Origin: Amycolatopsis benzoatilytica AK 16/65
GTDB lineage: Bacteria > Actinomycetota > Actinomycetes > Mycobacteriales > Pseudonocardiaceae
Assembly: GCF_000383915.1 (NCBI RefSeq)
Contig: NZ_KB912942.1
Location: 8,574,470 to 8,638,469 of the forward strand
Direction: 5' to 3'
Length of the DNA stretch: 64,000 nucleotides
Below the pieces are notes generated by a model that searched no databases, was not told where the DNA came from, and saw nothing but the letters and a program-made list of their open reading frames with translations. The position numbers and the translations under genes were made by a program. The stretch's first letter is position 1, and each line of letters opens with the position of its first letter. Positions 1 through 9,798 of the stretch are shown here, piece after piece.

Positions 1-117
1 GTGGGAGCGTCTGATGTGGACATGCGCTTGCCGGGTGCTTGCGGGAGTGGCGTGTTGTAGCCGAGCCCCGCCGCACGGCAAGATGCCGGGCAACGGACAA
101 GCTCCAGGAGGCGCTGC

Positions 118-1176
118 ATGGTTTCCCCACCGGCCCGGCTGGCCGCCGCGGCGGCGAACGTCGTCGGCAAGGTGTTCCAAGGTGGGGTCGCCGACCTCCG
201 GCCGATGCCGCGGGTGCTGATCGACCAGGGACCCAACCGGTCCGTCTACCGGATGACGCACGGCTCGGCGCAGGCCTCCGGCCCGCCGGTGCTGCTGGTG
301 CCGCCGCTGGCCGCGCCCGCGCTGTGTTTCGACCTGCGCCGCGGCTGCAGCCTGATCGAGCATCTGGTGGAAGGCGGCCGGCCCACCTACCTGGTGGACT
401 ACGGCATGGTCGCGTTCTCCGACCGCAGGCTCGGCATCGAGCACTGGATCGACGAGGTGCTGCCGCGGGCGATCCGGAAGGTCAGCGAGGACGCCGGCGG
501 GCAGGGCGTGCACCTGGTGTCCTGGTCGCTCGGCGGGATCTTCTCCATGCTGGTCAGCGCGGACCAGCCGAACCTGCCGATCGAGTCGATCGCCGCGATC
601 GGCTCTCCGGTGGACTTCACGGCGATCCCGATCATCGCCCCGTTCCGCCCGCTGGTGGACCTCACCGGCGGCTACCTGCTCACCCCGGTGTACCGCGCGT
701 TCGGCGGCGCACCGTCCTATTTGGTCACCCGGGTGTTCCGTGCGACCGGGATCTCGAAGGAGATCACGAAGCCGCTGGCGATCCTGAAGAACCTCGACGA
801 CCGCGACTATCTCGCGCAGATCGAGGCGGTGGACCACTTCATGGACAATATGTACGCCTATCCCGGGCGCACGTTCGGCCAGCTGTACCACCGGCTGTTC
901 CGCACCAACGACCTGGCGGAGGGAACGGTCGACCTGAACGGCCGCAAGATCAGCCTGGCGGACGTGAAAGTGCCGATGCTCGTGGTGGCGGGCGAAAACG
1001 ACACCATCGCGCCGCAGGCGTCGGTGGAACGCGTCGTGCAGCTGCTGGAAAACGCGCCGGAAGTTCAGTTCCGCACCGCACCCGGCGGCCACCTGGGCGT
1101 GCTGACCGGCCGCCGGGCGCGCGGCACGACCTGGCGTTACCTGGACGAATTCCTGGACGAGCGAATCAGCGGCTGA
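118..1176 (+). CDS. alpha/beta hydrolase, polyhydroxyalkanoate-synthase-like
   Basis: A 352-residue alpha/beta-fold protein resembling class III PHA synthase/depolymerase relatives. The nucleophile elbow WSLGG puts the catalytic Ser near residue 137; an Asp in GENDTIAP and a His in GGHLG complete a plausible triad. True PHA synthases use Cys at the elbow, so a hydrolase is more likely than a polymerase. It has no signal peptide and is probably cytoplasmic. The ATG at 118 follows a strong CAGGAGG site with good spacing. It converges on the secreted hydrolase gene downstream, with a 12-bp-stem hairpin between them. Substrate unknown. Confidence 0.8.
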   Translation: MVSPPARLAAAAANVVGKVFQGGVADLRPMPRVLIDQGPNRSVYRMTHGSAQASGPPVLLVPPLAAPALCFDLRRGCSLIEHLVEGGRPTYLVDYGMVAFSDRRLGIEHWIDEVLPRAIRKVSEDAGGQGVHLVSWSLGGIFSMLVSADQPNLPIESIAAIGSPVDFTAIPIIAPFRPLVDLTGGYLLTPVYRAFGGAPSYLVTRVFRATGISKEITKPLAILKNLDDRDYLAQIEAVDHFMDNMYAYPGRTFGQLYHRLFRTNDLAEGTVDLNGRKISLADVKVPMLVVAGENDTIAPQASVERVVQLLENAPEVQFRTAPGGHLGVLTGRRARGTTWRYLDEFLDERISG

Positions 1177-1242
1177 CCTGGTTCGGCTTGGAGAAAGATC
1201 AGGTCCGCGTGTCCGCGGCGAGCAGCGCCGCTATCCCGGACA

Positions 1243-1279
1243 CCCGGCCGCGGAGATCACTGCGATGTCCGCGGCCGGG
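1243..1279. terminator. hairpin between convergent hydrolase genes
   Basis: Perfect 12-bp inverted repeat CCCGGCCGCGGA / TCCGCGGCCGGG with a 13-base loop, between the stops of two convergent genes. There is no T-tract, so it would be a bidirectional, non-classical terminator. Confidence 0.5.
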
Positions 1280-1297
1280 CAGGGAGTTCAGGGTCGG

Positions 1298-2749
1298 TCA
1301 GTGCTGCTCCGCCGCGCAGAAAACATCTCCGGCGGGCCGTTTCCCGGTCGCCAGGAATTCGTTCACCGCAGCATTGCCGCACGTGTTCGGCGCGAAGACG
1401 TACGCTCCGTGCCCGCCCTGGTCGACGGTTACCATCCGGGCCCGCTCCCCGAATGCCGAACGGAGCTTGCGCGCATTCGCGAGCGGAGTGCCCGGGTCGC
1501 GGGTGTTCTGCACCATCAGGACGTTGGCCGGCCCGCGATCACTGATCCGCACCCTCGGCTCGACCGGCGCGGAGGGCCAGTACGCGCAGGCCGCGATGTT
1601 CGCCTCGCCCGCACCGATCAGCGGATACCGGACGCGGTCCACGGCCACGTCGAGCTGGTAGCTCAGCACCGATTTCGGCCAGCTCGAATCGCCGCAGATC
1701 ACCGCGAACCGCGCTGCGTTGAGGTTGTCGCTCGGCGGAAGCGGTGCTCCGCTGGCGGGAGGCTTGCCCTGGTCGAGGTCGCGCATCATCGATGCCAGCG
1801 TCTTGAACTGATCGTCGCTGTAGATCAACGAGAACGCGGCCCCGCGCAGGAGGCCGCCGGTGAGGCCGTCGATCGGCTTGCGGTCCAGGCGGGCGACCAA
1901 GTCGTAGAATTTCGCGGTGACCTGGGCCGGAGTCGTGCCCAGCTGGTAGTCCGGGTGGGCCGCCGCGTACTTCGCGAAGTCCGGGAAGCGATCCTCCATG
2001 CCGCGGCCGAAACCGTGCATCGCGTCGATGTCGTAGCCGCCAGGTCCAAGGTTGCTGTCGAGCACGACCCGGTCGCTGCGCTCGGGGAACATGGTCGTGT
2101 AGACCGCGCCGAGGTAGGTGCCGTACGACGCGCCGAGGTAGGAGATCTTCTGCTCGCCCAGCGCTTCGCGGATCTGGTCCAGGTCGCGAGCGGTGTTCGC
2201 GGTGGTGGTGTACGGGAGCATCCAGCCGGTCTTGGCGTCGGCGCACTGCTTGGCTTCGGCCTTCGCGACTGCTGCCTGCTTCACCACGTCGGCGGGGCTG
2301 TTCGCGTACGGCAGATTGCCGATCGCCAGCTGCTCCGGCGTCAGATCGCAGGTGACCGGCGAGCTGTGCCCGACGCCGCGCGGGTCGAAGCCGATGATGT
2401 CGTAGCTGTCTCGCACGTCTTGGGGCATCGGGGAAGCGATGCCGGACAGCGTGAGAATGCTCGGGTAGTTGAGTCCCGCGCCGCCCGGGCCGCCGGGATT
2501 GGTCAGCAGGACACCGTGTCGTTTGGCCGGGTTCTTGCTGGGCAGACGGGAAATCGCGAGGTCGATCTTCCGGCCCTGGGGGTCTCGGTAGTCGAGCGGG
2601 ACTCGCAGCGTCGCGCATTGCAGGCCGGGGCCGGGATGCGCGTCCGCAGGGCAAGCGCCCCATTCGACAGTGGTCGCCGCCGAGGCTGGCACCGCGAGGG
2701 TGGCTGCCGCGATCGCCGCGACAGCAGCGGCTAGTAAGGGTTTCCGCAT
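1298..2749 (-). CDS. secreted alpha/beta hydrolase (tripeptidyl aminopeptidase type)
   Basis: A 483-residue secreted serine hydrolase of the Streptomyces tripeptidyl aminopeptidase (Slp/TAP) family. A signal peptide occupies about residues 1-24 (hydrophobic run ending PASA). The oxyanion region TNPGGPGG lies near 83-90 and the nucleophile GASYG gives Ser208. The C-terminal TAP-like domain carries the Asp (NTRDPGTP) and His (GGHGAY) of the triad. Several Cys residues suggest extracellular disulfides. It probably removes tripeptides or short peptides from proteins outside the cell. It stands alone, transcribed away from the small zinc-ribbon gene. Confidence 0.87.
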   Translation of the reverse strand: MRKPLLAAAVAAIAAATLAVPASAATTVEWGACPADAHPGPGLQCATLRVPLDYRDPQGRKIDLAISRLPSKNPAKRHGVLLTNPGGPGGAGLNYPSILTLSGIASPMPQDVRDSYDIIGFDPRGVGHSSPVTCDLTPEQLAIGNLPYANSPADVVKQAAVAKAEAKQCADAKTGWMLPYTTTANTARDLDQIREALGEQKISYLGASYGTYLGAVYTTMFPERSDRVVLDSNLGPGGYDIDAMHGFGRGMEDRFPDFAKYAAAHPDYQLGTTPAQVTAKFYDLVARLDRKPIDGLTGGLLRGAAFSLIYSDDQFKTLASMMRDLDQGKPPASGAPLPPSDNLNAARFAVICGDSSWPKSVLSYQLDVAVDRVRYPLIGAGEANIAACAYWPSAPVEPRVRISDRGPANVLMVQNTRDPGTPLANARKLRSAFGERARMVTVDQGGHGAYVFAPNTCGNAAVNEFLATGKRPAGDVFCAAEQH

Positions 2750-2922
2750 CGGTTCCCTTTCCGTCGGCGCATTTCGCGCCGGGTCGATTCAGGTACACCG
2801 ATTTCAGCGGGATCCGCGGCCCGTGGGCAGTGCCGTGGTGTCACCGGACCGGGATGACGTGACGTCACTGGCGTAGCCAATTGGTGACAGGTACAAGAGC
2901 GGCTGAGCAGATGGAGGTCGCG

Positions 2923-3063
2923 ATGCCGCCGAAAACGTGCCCCGATTGCCTGGGATCCGGGAAGGGGCCGGACCGGAAGGTCTGCCCGCGGTGCGGCGGG
3001 CTGGGAGATGTGTACGAGTTCGCCGCGACGGTGCGGGCGGCTTCGTCGCGCAGGATCGAGTAG
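2923..3063 (+). CDS. 46-aa DnaJ-type zinc-ribbon protein
   Basis: A very small protein consisting almost entirely of CPDCLGSGKG and CPRCGGLG, the CxxCxGxG repeats of the DnaJ cysteine-rich domain; these should bind one zinc. The ATG at 2923 is chosen because GGAGG at 2914-2918 lies 4 bases upstream; an earlier in-frame ATG at 2911 lacks a site. It is too short to be a J-protein. It may be a free zinc-ribbon adaptor or a protein-binding module. A strong hairpin follows downstream. Confidence 0.65.
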   Translation: MPPKTCPDCLGSGKGPDRKVCPRCGGLGDVYEFAATVRAASSRRIE

Positions 3064-3120
3064 CGGCAGCCCGGAGACGGCCTGGAAGCGGCCTGATCAT
3101 GAAACCGGCCCCGCCAACAC

Positions 3121-3174
3121 GAAAGCCGCCCGGTCGCAGCGCCCCCGAGAAGGGCAAGCGGCCGGGCGGCTTTC
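3121..3174. terminator. bidirectional hairpin terminator
   Basis: Perfect 13-bp inverted repeat GAAAGCCGCCCGG / CCGGGCGGCTTTC between convergent genes. The short TTTC end on each strand suits a bidirectional intrinsic terminator. Confidence 0.7.
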
Positions 3175-3187
3175 CGTTACGTCACAA

Positions 3188-4399
3188 CTACTTCAGCTGC
3201 GCGCTGGTCTTCCCGAGCACGCGCCGGGCCACGATCAGCTGCTGGATCTGCTGCGTGCCCTCGAAGATGTCCAAGATCTTGGCGTCCCGAGACCACTTCT
3301 CCAGCAGCGATTCCTCGGTGTATCCGTAAGCTCCGGCGAGCTCGACGCACTTCAGCGTCACGTCGACCACCGTGCGACCGGCCTTGGCCTTCGCCATCGA
3401 CGCCTGCAGCGAATTCGGCTGACGGTTGTCCGCCATCCACGCGGACTCCAGCGTCAGCAGATACGCCGCCTCGTAGTCAGCCTCCAGCTGCAGGAACGTC
3501 GCGGCCGCGGCGTGCTGCGTCAGGCTCGGCCGGTCGTAGTCGATCGGCACGCCGGCTTCGGTGAGGATCCGGCGGGTCTCGTCCAGCGCGGCCCGGGCCA
3601 GGCCCACCGCCATCGCGGCCACCAGCGGACGGGTGTTGTCGAAGGTCTGCATGACCCCGGCGAAGCCCTTGGCGGTGTCGATTTCCGGGGTGCCCAGCAG
3701 GTTTTCCTTCGGGACCCGGCAGTTCTCGAAGCGCAGCACCGCGGTGTCCGACGCGCGGATGCCCAGCTTGTGCTCGACCCGCACGACCTCGAAGCCGGGC
3801 GTTCCCTTCTCCACCACGAACGATTTGATCGCGGCGCGGCCCTTCGACCGGTCCAGCGTCGCCCAGACCACCACGGCATCGGCGCGCTGGCCGGACGTCA
3901 CGAAGATCTTTTCCCCGTTCAGGAGGTAATCGTCACCGTCCACCGTGGCCGTGGTGGTGATCGCGGCGGAGTCCGAACCGCAGCCCGGTTCGGTGATCGC
4001 CATCGCGGCCCACAGGCCCTTGAACCGTTCCAGCTGTTCGTCGGTCGCGACCGAGCCGATGGCCGCGTTGCCGAGGCCCTGCCGCGGCATGGACAGCAGC
4101 AAGCCGACGTCGCCCCAGCACATTTCGATCGTGCCGAGCACCACGTTCAGGTTGGTACCGTTGCGATTCCCCTTGCCGGCGTCGTCCTTTCCGGACCGGC
4201 GGACGCCCGCCGCGCCCGCGCCGCCCTCGCCAGAGGAGTTGAGGCCGTCCAGCAGGGCGGCGAACATGTCCAGTTCGGTCGGGTAGGTGTGTTCCGCGCG
4301 GTCGTACTTGCGCGAAATCGGCCGGAACACCTCGGCCGCGGCCTGGTACGCCTGGTTGATCAGCGCGCCGGCCTTCTTCGGAGCTTCCAGGTTGATCAT
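3188..4399 (-). CDS. acyl-CoA dehydrogenase (FadE family)
   Basis: A 403-residue FAD-dependent acyl-CoA dehydrogenase catalysing the first, alpha-beta desaturation step of beta-oxidation. The FAD/substrate signature (TEPGCGSDSAAI) lies mid-protein, and the C-terminal helical domain carries the catalytic-base motif FEGT, placing Glu at about residue 380. It lies 70 bp downstream of a second acyl-CoA dehydrogenase on the same strand; the two are presumably cotranscribed and may form a hetero-oligomer, as some actinobacterial FadE pairs do. Chain-length preference cannot be read from sequence. Confidence 0.9.
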   Translation of the reverse strand: MINLEAPKKAGALINQAYQAAAEVFRPISRKYDRAEHTYPTELDMFAALLDGLNSSGEGGAGAAGVRRSGKDDAGKGNRNGTNLNVVLGTIEMCWGDVGLLLSMPRQGLGNAAIGSVATDEQLERFKGLWAAMAITEPGCGSDSAAITTTATVDGDDYLLNGEKIFVTSGQRADAVVVWATLDRSKGRAAIKSFVVEKGTPGFEVVRVEHKLGIRASDTAVLRFENCRVPKENLLGTPEIDTAKGFAGVMQTFDNTRPLVAAMAVGLARAALDETRRILTEAGVPIDYDRPSLTQHAAAATFLQLEADYEAAYLLTLESAWMADNRQPNSLQASMAKAKAGRTVVDVTLKCVELAGAYGYTEESLLEKWSRDAKILDIFEGTQQIQQLIVARRVLGKTSAQLK

Positions 4400-4469
4400 G
4401 AGTTGCCTTTCGCAGCGAGAGTCGTGAGCGGCGAAGCCAGTGACAACCGGTGCCGCCGCCGACGCGGGA

Positions 4470-5792
4470 TCAGAGGAGGACGGCGCCTTCCATCACGCCG
4501 ATCGCCCGCAGATCGCGGTACCAGCGCTCCACCGGATGCTCCTTCACGAACCCGTGCCCGCCGAGCAGCTGCACACCGGCGTTGCCGATCTGCATTCCCT
4601 TGTCCGTCGCGAGCTTCCGGGCCAGCGCGGCCTCTCGCGCGTACTCCTTGCCTTGTTCTGCGCGCGAAGCGGCGCGCAACATCACCAGGCGCAGGCCCTC
4701 CAGCTCGATCGCGATGTCCGCCACCGAGAACGCGACTGCCTGCCGGTGGCTGATCGGCTCGCCGAACGCGGTGCGCTCGTTCACGTACGGCACCACGTAG
4801 TCCAGCACGGCCTTGCCGACGCCTGCCGCGAGCGCGGCCCAGCCGAGGCGGGAAAGCCGTACGACCTCGGTGAAAACGTCCGCCTTGCCGCCGCCGAGCA
4901 GCGCGCCAGCGGGCAGCGCGACCTTCTCCAGGTGCAGTTTGCCGGTCGCGGCGCCGCGCAGGCCCATCGCGGGCTCGGACTCGACGGTCACGCCCGCGCT
5001 CGACGATTCGACCAGGAACAACGCCGGTCCGCGTCCCTCCAGGTCCGCCGACACGATGAACAGCTCGGCCTCCGCCGCGCGCGGAACGAGCGACTTCACA
5101 CCGTCGAGCTGGTAGCCCTTCGGGGTGCGCTTCGCCTTGGTGGCGGGCTTGAACGGATCGAACAGCGGCGTGCGCTCCAACAGCGCGAGCGCCGCGGCCG
5201 GGACCTGGTCGCCGGTGAACGCGGGCACGTAGTCGGCCTGCTGCTGCTCGTCGCCCCAGGCGACGAGCGCGGTGCTCACCGCGGACGGGGCCAGTACGGC
5301 CACCGCCAGTCCGAGGTCGCCGTGCGCGAGCGCTTCCGCGACCAGCGCGTTCGTGACGACGGACCGTTCGGTGCCGGCACCGCCCAGCTCCTCGGGGATG
5401 CCGACCAGGCTGATGCCCAGCTCGGCCGCACGGCTCAGCAAGCCTTCCGGAGCGGCGAGCTTCTCGTCGGCGTCCGCGGCGGCCGGCCGCAGCTGCTCGG
5501 CGGCGAACTCGCTGACCGTTTCGACGATCAGCTGCTGGTCCTCGTCGGGCGTGAGGTCGAACAGCCCGCGATCGCCGGCCGGGGCCAGCCGGGCCGGCTT
5601 GCCCAGCCGCTGGACCGAGGTGAACGACCGGGTAGCCGCTCCCGCGGCGCGGAAACCGGTGCGGGTCCCGGCCTTGACCAGGTTCTGCACCGGCCCGCGC
5701 AGCCCGGCGCGCTCGATCGCCTTGCTCCCCGCCAGCCGGGTGAGCGCGGCCAGGCCGATGCCCATCGCGTCTCGTTTCCTTGGCGCAGCCAT
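4470..5792 (-). CDS. acyl-CoA dehydrogenase (FadE family), N-terminally extended
   Basis: A 440-residue acyl-CoA dehydrogenase. An N-terminal extension of about 70 residues, basic and without a recognised domain, precedes the usual fold. The catalytic-base position is kept as VMEGA (Glu435), but the chain ends five residues later, shorter at the C-terminus than its partner. It is the first gene of the pair. A perfect inverted repeat lies 20 bp upstream of the start (5812-5829), where a TetR-type repressor could block the promoter. Confidence 0.88.
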   Translation of the reverse strand: MAAPRKRDAMGIGLAALTRLAGSKAIERAGLRGPVQNLVKAGTRTGFRAAGAATRSFTSVQRLGKPARLAPAGDRGLFDLTPDEDQQLIVETVSEFAAEQLRPAAADADEKLAAPEGLLSRAAELGISLVGIPEELGGAGTERSVVTNALVAEALAHGDLGLAVAVLAPSAVSTALVAWGDEQQQADYVPAFTGDQVPAAALALLERTPLFDPFKPATKAKRTPKGYQLDGVKSLVPRAAEAELFIVSADLEGRGPALFLVESSSAGVTVESEPAMGLRGAATGKLHLEKVALPAGALLGGGKADVFTEVVRLSRLGWAALAAGVGKAVLDYVVPYVNERTAFGEPISHRQAVAFSVADIAIELEGLRLVMLRAASRAEQGKEYAREAALARKLATDKGMQIGNAGVQLLGGHGFVKEHPVERWYRDLRAIGVMEGAVLL

Positions 5793-5811
5793 GTAGCGTC
5801 TCCCTCGCGTT

Positions 5812-5829
5812 ACCTACTCGCCAGTAGGT
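5812..5829. promoter_or_regulatory. TetR-type operator upstream of acyl-CoA dehydrogenase pair
   Basis: Perfect inverted repeat ACCTACT-CGCC-AGTAGGT directly upstream of the 5792 start. Its right arm and spacer (GCCAGTAGGT) recur upstream of fadA at 8503-8524, suggesting one regulator for both. The fused double TetR protein encoded at 7238-8419 is the obvious candidate (inference). Confidence 0.6.
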
Positions 5830-5862
5830 TAGCGCGAAGACGGCGAATCCGCCAGGCCTGGG

Positions 5863-7053
5863 TCAGTCGTGGACCGGACGGCGCGCGAATCGGGTGCGTT
5901 CGAACGCGATGAGCAGCAGGACGGTCGCAGTGGCAATCAGCAGCGTCAGGGCCGCGGGAAGGTGGTCGAAGAGCGGCGTGAGGGCCAGCAGGAGCACGGC
6001 GAGCACGAGTCGCTGCAGGTTCCAGGTGCCGAGGTTGCGTCGGCGCAGCGAACTGAGCGCGACCAGGTACAGCGCGAGCCCGCCGGTCAACGCCCACAAC
6101 GCCACGCCGTGCAGTGCGTCCGACGGGCTGTGGTGCACCTCCTCGGACAGAGTGAGGAAAGTTTTCTTCAACCCCAGCGCGACCAGCACGATGCCGGCGA
6201 TCAGCGGCAGGTGCAGATACGTGTAGGAGTCGGTGGCGATCTTGGTGCGGGCAATCCCTTCAGCGCGGGCCAGCCGGCTCTCGGCGACGTGCGCGACCAG
6301 GTCGAAGTAGGTCCACCACATCCCGGCGGCGAGCGCGATCCCGCAGATCGCCGACCCGGCGACGAGCCAGGTGATCGGCACGTGCCCGACCCCGATGCCG
6401 ATCGACACCACCGATTCGCCCAGCGCGATGATCACGATCAGCCCGAACCGCTCGGCGAAGTGCGCGGGCGAGGGCAGCCGCCAGCCCGCCGGGCCGGAGA
6501 AGTACACGTTCAGGTAGTCGACCAGCAGCGCGGCCACCCACAGAATCGGCTGCCAGACCCCGCCGACGACCCCGGCCCCGGCCAGCATGGCCAGGCTGGG
6601 CAGCAGCCCGCGCAGCATCCGCAGCAGCACCCCGCGCAGTTCGGCATCGTGTCGTGCGGCCCCGAGATACGCGACGATGTGCAGGAGCCGCACGATCGCG
6701 TAGCAGGCGACGAACAGCAGCGGCCCGTCCAGTCCGCCGGGCTCGTTGGTGAACGCCTGCGGCACGGACAGCGCGACCAGGAACATCACCGCCATCGCGC
6801 CGAACATCGCCAGCCGCGCGATGCCGTGGTCGACGTGGATGGTGGTGCCGAGCCAGGCGTAGCTGCACCAGGACCACCACAGCACCATCAGCACCAGCAG
6901 TCCCTCGCCGACGCCGAGCAGGCTCAGGTGCCCGGCCATCAGCTCGGTCGTCTGCGTGATGGCGTAGACGAAAACCAGGTCGAAGAAGAGCTCGAGGGTC
7001 GTGACGCGGTGACCTTCGTCCGCGCTGACCAGATGCAAGCGTCTCGTGGGCAC
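5863..7053 (-). CDS. ltrA: low-temperature-requirement protein A (LtrA) family membrane protein
   Basis: A polytopic membrane protein of about 396 residues with roughly ten hydrophobic helices. The family hallmark TTLELFFDLVFVYAI is near the N-terminus, and further on come FGLIVIIALGESVVSIG-type residues typical of LtrA proteins. LtrA was named from Listeria low-temperature growth; the molecular function is not established. I chose the GTG at 7053 (MPTRRLHLVS). Reading upstream to 7212 would translate a palindromic repeat array into a low-complexity MPHWVH peptide, which is unlikely to be protein. No clear ribosome site is visible at the GTG. Confidence 0.8.
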   Translation of the reverse strand: MPTRRLHLVSADEGHRVTTLELFFDLVFVYAITQTTELMAGHLSLLGVGEGLLVLMVLWWSWCSYAWLGTTIHVDHGIARLAMFGAMAVMFLVALSVPQAFTNEPGGLDGPLLFVACYAIVRLLHIVAYLGAARHDAELRGVLLRMLRGLLPSLAMLAGAGVVGGVWQPILWVAALLVDYLNVYFSGPAGWRLPSPAHFAERFGLIVIIALGESVVSIGIGVGHVPITWLVAGSAICGIALAAGMWWTYFDLVAHVAESRLARAEGIARTKIATDSYTYLHLPLIAGIVLVALGLKKTFLTLSEEVHHSPSDALHGVALWALTGGLALYLVALSSLRRRNLGTWNLQRLVLAVLLLALTPLFDHLPAALTLLIATATVLLLIAFERTRFARRPVHD

Positions 7054-7140
7054 GGCAGATATTCGCACGGCTGGGGGACGGCCAGAAGCGGTTTCGCGGA
7101 GAGCGTGGCAGTCGGGTCTCGCCCAGTCCGACAGAGCGCC

Positions 7141-7215
7141 CCAATGCCACATTGGGTGCGTCAGATGCACCCAATGTGGCATTGGGTGCGTTACATGCAC
7201 CCAATGTGGCATTGG
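7141..7215. repeat. array of three CCAATG-N3-CATTGG palindromes, 30-bp period
   Basis: Three 15-bp palindromes at 7141-7155, 7171-7185 and 7201-7215, each CCAATG-N3-CATTGG. The 15-base linkers (GGTGCGTCAGATGCA type) themselves fold through GGGTGC/GCACCC. The array lies between the TetR stop and the LtrA start, so it may be a transcript-end structure or a protein-binding array. Confidence 0.75.
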
Positions 7216-7237
7216 GGCGTTGAGCGGGGTGCGAACT

Positions 7238-8419
7238 TCAGCCGAGGCCGAGGACTGCGTGCAGCAAGACGGTCAGTTCTGCTTGCAGATGCGGCCGGTT
7301 CCTGACTCGTCCGGTCCGGCTCAGATCGTTCGCGATCGTCAGCGCCGCATGCACCCGGATCTTCGCTTCGCGCGCTGGCATCTCCGGAAACACCGCGCAC
7401 AGCAACGAAACCCACTGGGCGACGTAGTCCCGCTGCACCCGCCGCAAGTCCGCCTTGTCCCGTTCCGGCATGGTCACCCGGTCCGCGGTGAACGACACCA
7501 GCAGTTCCGGCGTCCGCAGCAGGATGTGCACATAGGACGCGGCGAGCCGGCCCAACGCGGACCGTTCGTCGGGGGCCTGCAGCGCCTGTTCGGCGGCCAG
7601 CGCGAGCCGGTCGGCGGCGCGGTGCCCGATCGCGACCATCAGCGCGGCCTTGCTGGGGAAGTGCCGGTAGACGCTGGGGCCGGCGATCCCGGCCGCCGCG
7701 CCGATGTCTTCCATGCTCACCGTGTGGAAGCCGCGTTCGGCGAAAAGCCCGGTCGCGGCGGTCAGCACCTGCTCGCGGCGCGAGGGCGTGCCGAGGCTGG
7801 TCGTGACCGGCGGCACCGGGCCGGCGGGCAGCGGCAGCGACGTTTCGAGCACCGCCTGAGCCAGTTCGACCAGCAGCGGCACGAACCGTTTCCGGGCGAC
7901 CGACGTGTGGTGCACCGCGACGCTTCCGAACACCGACAACGCGGCCCAGCACAGCAGCTCAGCCTCGTCCGCGGGCAGCTCCGGGCGCAGCGTGAGCAGG
8001 GCTTTCGTCCACGCGTCGAGCACCGCGCCGGAGCGATGCCGGATCTCGCGCCGCTGCTCGCGGGGCAGGTGCGGGCCCTCCCAGCGCCACAGCGCGGCGA
8101 TTTCCCGGCGCTCGACCGCCTGAGTTGCCAGGCGGGTGAGCAGAGCGTTGAGTTGTTCCGGCGGAGTCGCGGAGTCGGCGAGCGCGGCCGCGGTGGCCGA
8201 TTCCATGTCGTCGATCCCGGTCAGCACCACGTAGGCGAGGATCGCCTGCTTGTCGGCGAAATGCCGGTACAGGGCGGGGCCGGTGACGCCGGCCGCGGCG
8301 GCGATGTCGATGACGGCGACGCCGTGGAAACCGCGCGTGCGGAACAGCTCGGCCGCGACGGCGGCGAGCTGGGCCTTGCGGTCGCGTGGTCGCGTGCCGC
8401 GAGCGGGAGGCGTACTCAT
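7238..8419 (-). CDS. fused double TetR-family transcriptional regulator
   Basis: About 393 residues containing two complete TetR units in tandem. The first helix-turn-helix is at about residues 16-62 (ending VTGPALYRHFADK) and the second at about 216-262 (ending IAGPSVYRHFPSK), each followed by a helical ligand domain. A normal TetR protein is about 200 residues and dimerises; this one could act as a covalent dimer. It is divergent from fadA-fadB and near the acyl-CoA dehydrogenases, so it probably represses beta-oxidation and responds to an acyl-CoA. The start MSTPPARG at 8419 follows homologous N-termini; an ATG at 8443 is possible, and neither has a strong ribosome site. Confidence 0.85.
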   Translation of the reverse strand: MSTPPARGTRPRDRKAQLAAVAAELFRTRGFHGVAVIDIAAAAGVTGPALYRHFADKQAILAYVVLTGIDDMESATAAALADSATPPEQLNALLTRLATQAVERREIAALWRWEGPHLPREQRREIRHRSGAVLDAWTKALLTLRPELPADEAELLCWAALSVFGSVAVHHTSVARKRFVPLLVELAQAVLETSLPLPAGPVPPVTTSLGTPSRREQVLTAATGLFAERGFHTVSMEDIGAAAGIAGPSVYRHFPSKAALMVAIGHRAADRLALAAEQALQAPDERSALGRLAASYVHILLRTPELLVSFTADRVTMPERDKADLRRVQRDYVAQWVSLLCAVFPEMPAREAKIRVHAALTIANDLSRTGRVRNRPHLQAELTVLLHAVLGLG

Positions 8420-8460
8420 GGTGAACCGACCATAGCGCCTCATGAAACAAGAGCAACCCA

Positions 8461-8490
8461 TTGACACCTTGGGGTTCATCGGGCTTAAGT
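8461..8490 (+). promoter_or_regulatory. candidate promoter for fadA-fadB
   Basis: TTGACA at 8461-8466 followed after 18 bases by TTAAGT (8485-8490). Transcription would start near 8497, about 80 bases before fadA, with the candidate operator just downstream. Confidence 0.4.
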
Positions 8491-8502
8491 TAATGGCGAT
8501 TA

Positions 8503-8524
8503 GCACCTACTGGCCGGTATAGTC
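8503..8524. promoter_or_regulatory. candidate operator upstream of fadA
   Basis: Read on the minus strand it contains GCCAGTAGGT, identical over 10 bases to the right half of the 5812-5829 palindrome; the other half is degenerate. It lies between the divergent double-TetR gene and fadA. Confidence 0.45.
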
Positions 8525-8578
8525 GGCGGCGAGATACATCGCAGTGTCCAACCACGCCGCTTCGCGGAGGAGTGTTCA

Positions 8579-9790
<1,212 letters not shown>

Positions 9791-9798
9791 GGATCGAG

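Noticed and set aside
39..1661. Long open frame of 540 codons overlapping the first hydrolase gene
   Set aside because: Arg/Pro/Gly-rich shadow of the real gene in another frame; no domain and no ribosome site.
7053..7212. N-terminal extension of LtrA reading MPHWVHVTHP repeats
   Set aside because: It is the translation of the palindrome array; homologous proteins begin near the GTG at 7053.
7141..7215. Possible CRISPR array
   Set aside because: Only three short palindromes with near-identical linkers; spacers are not unique and no cas genes are present.
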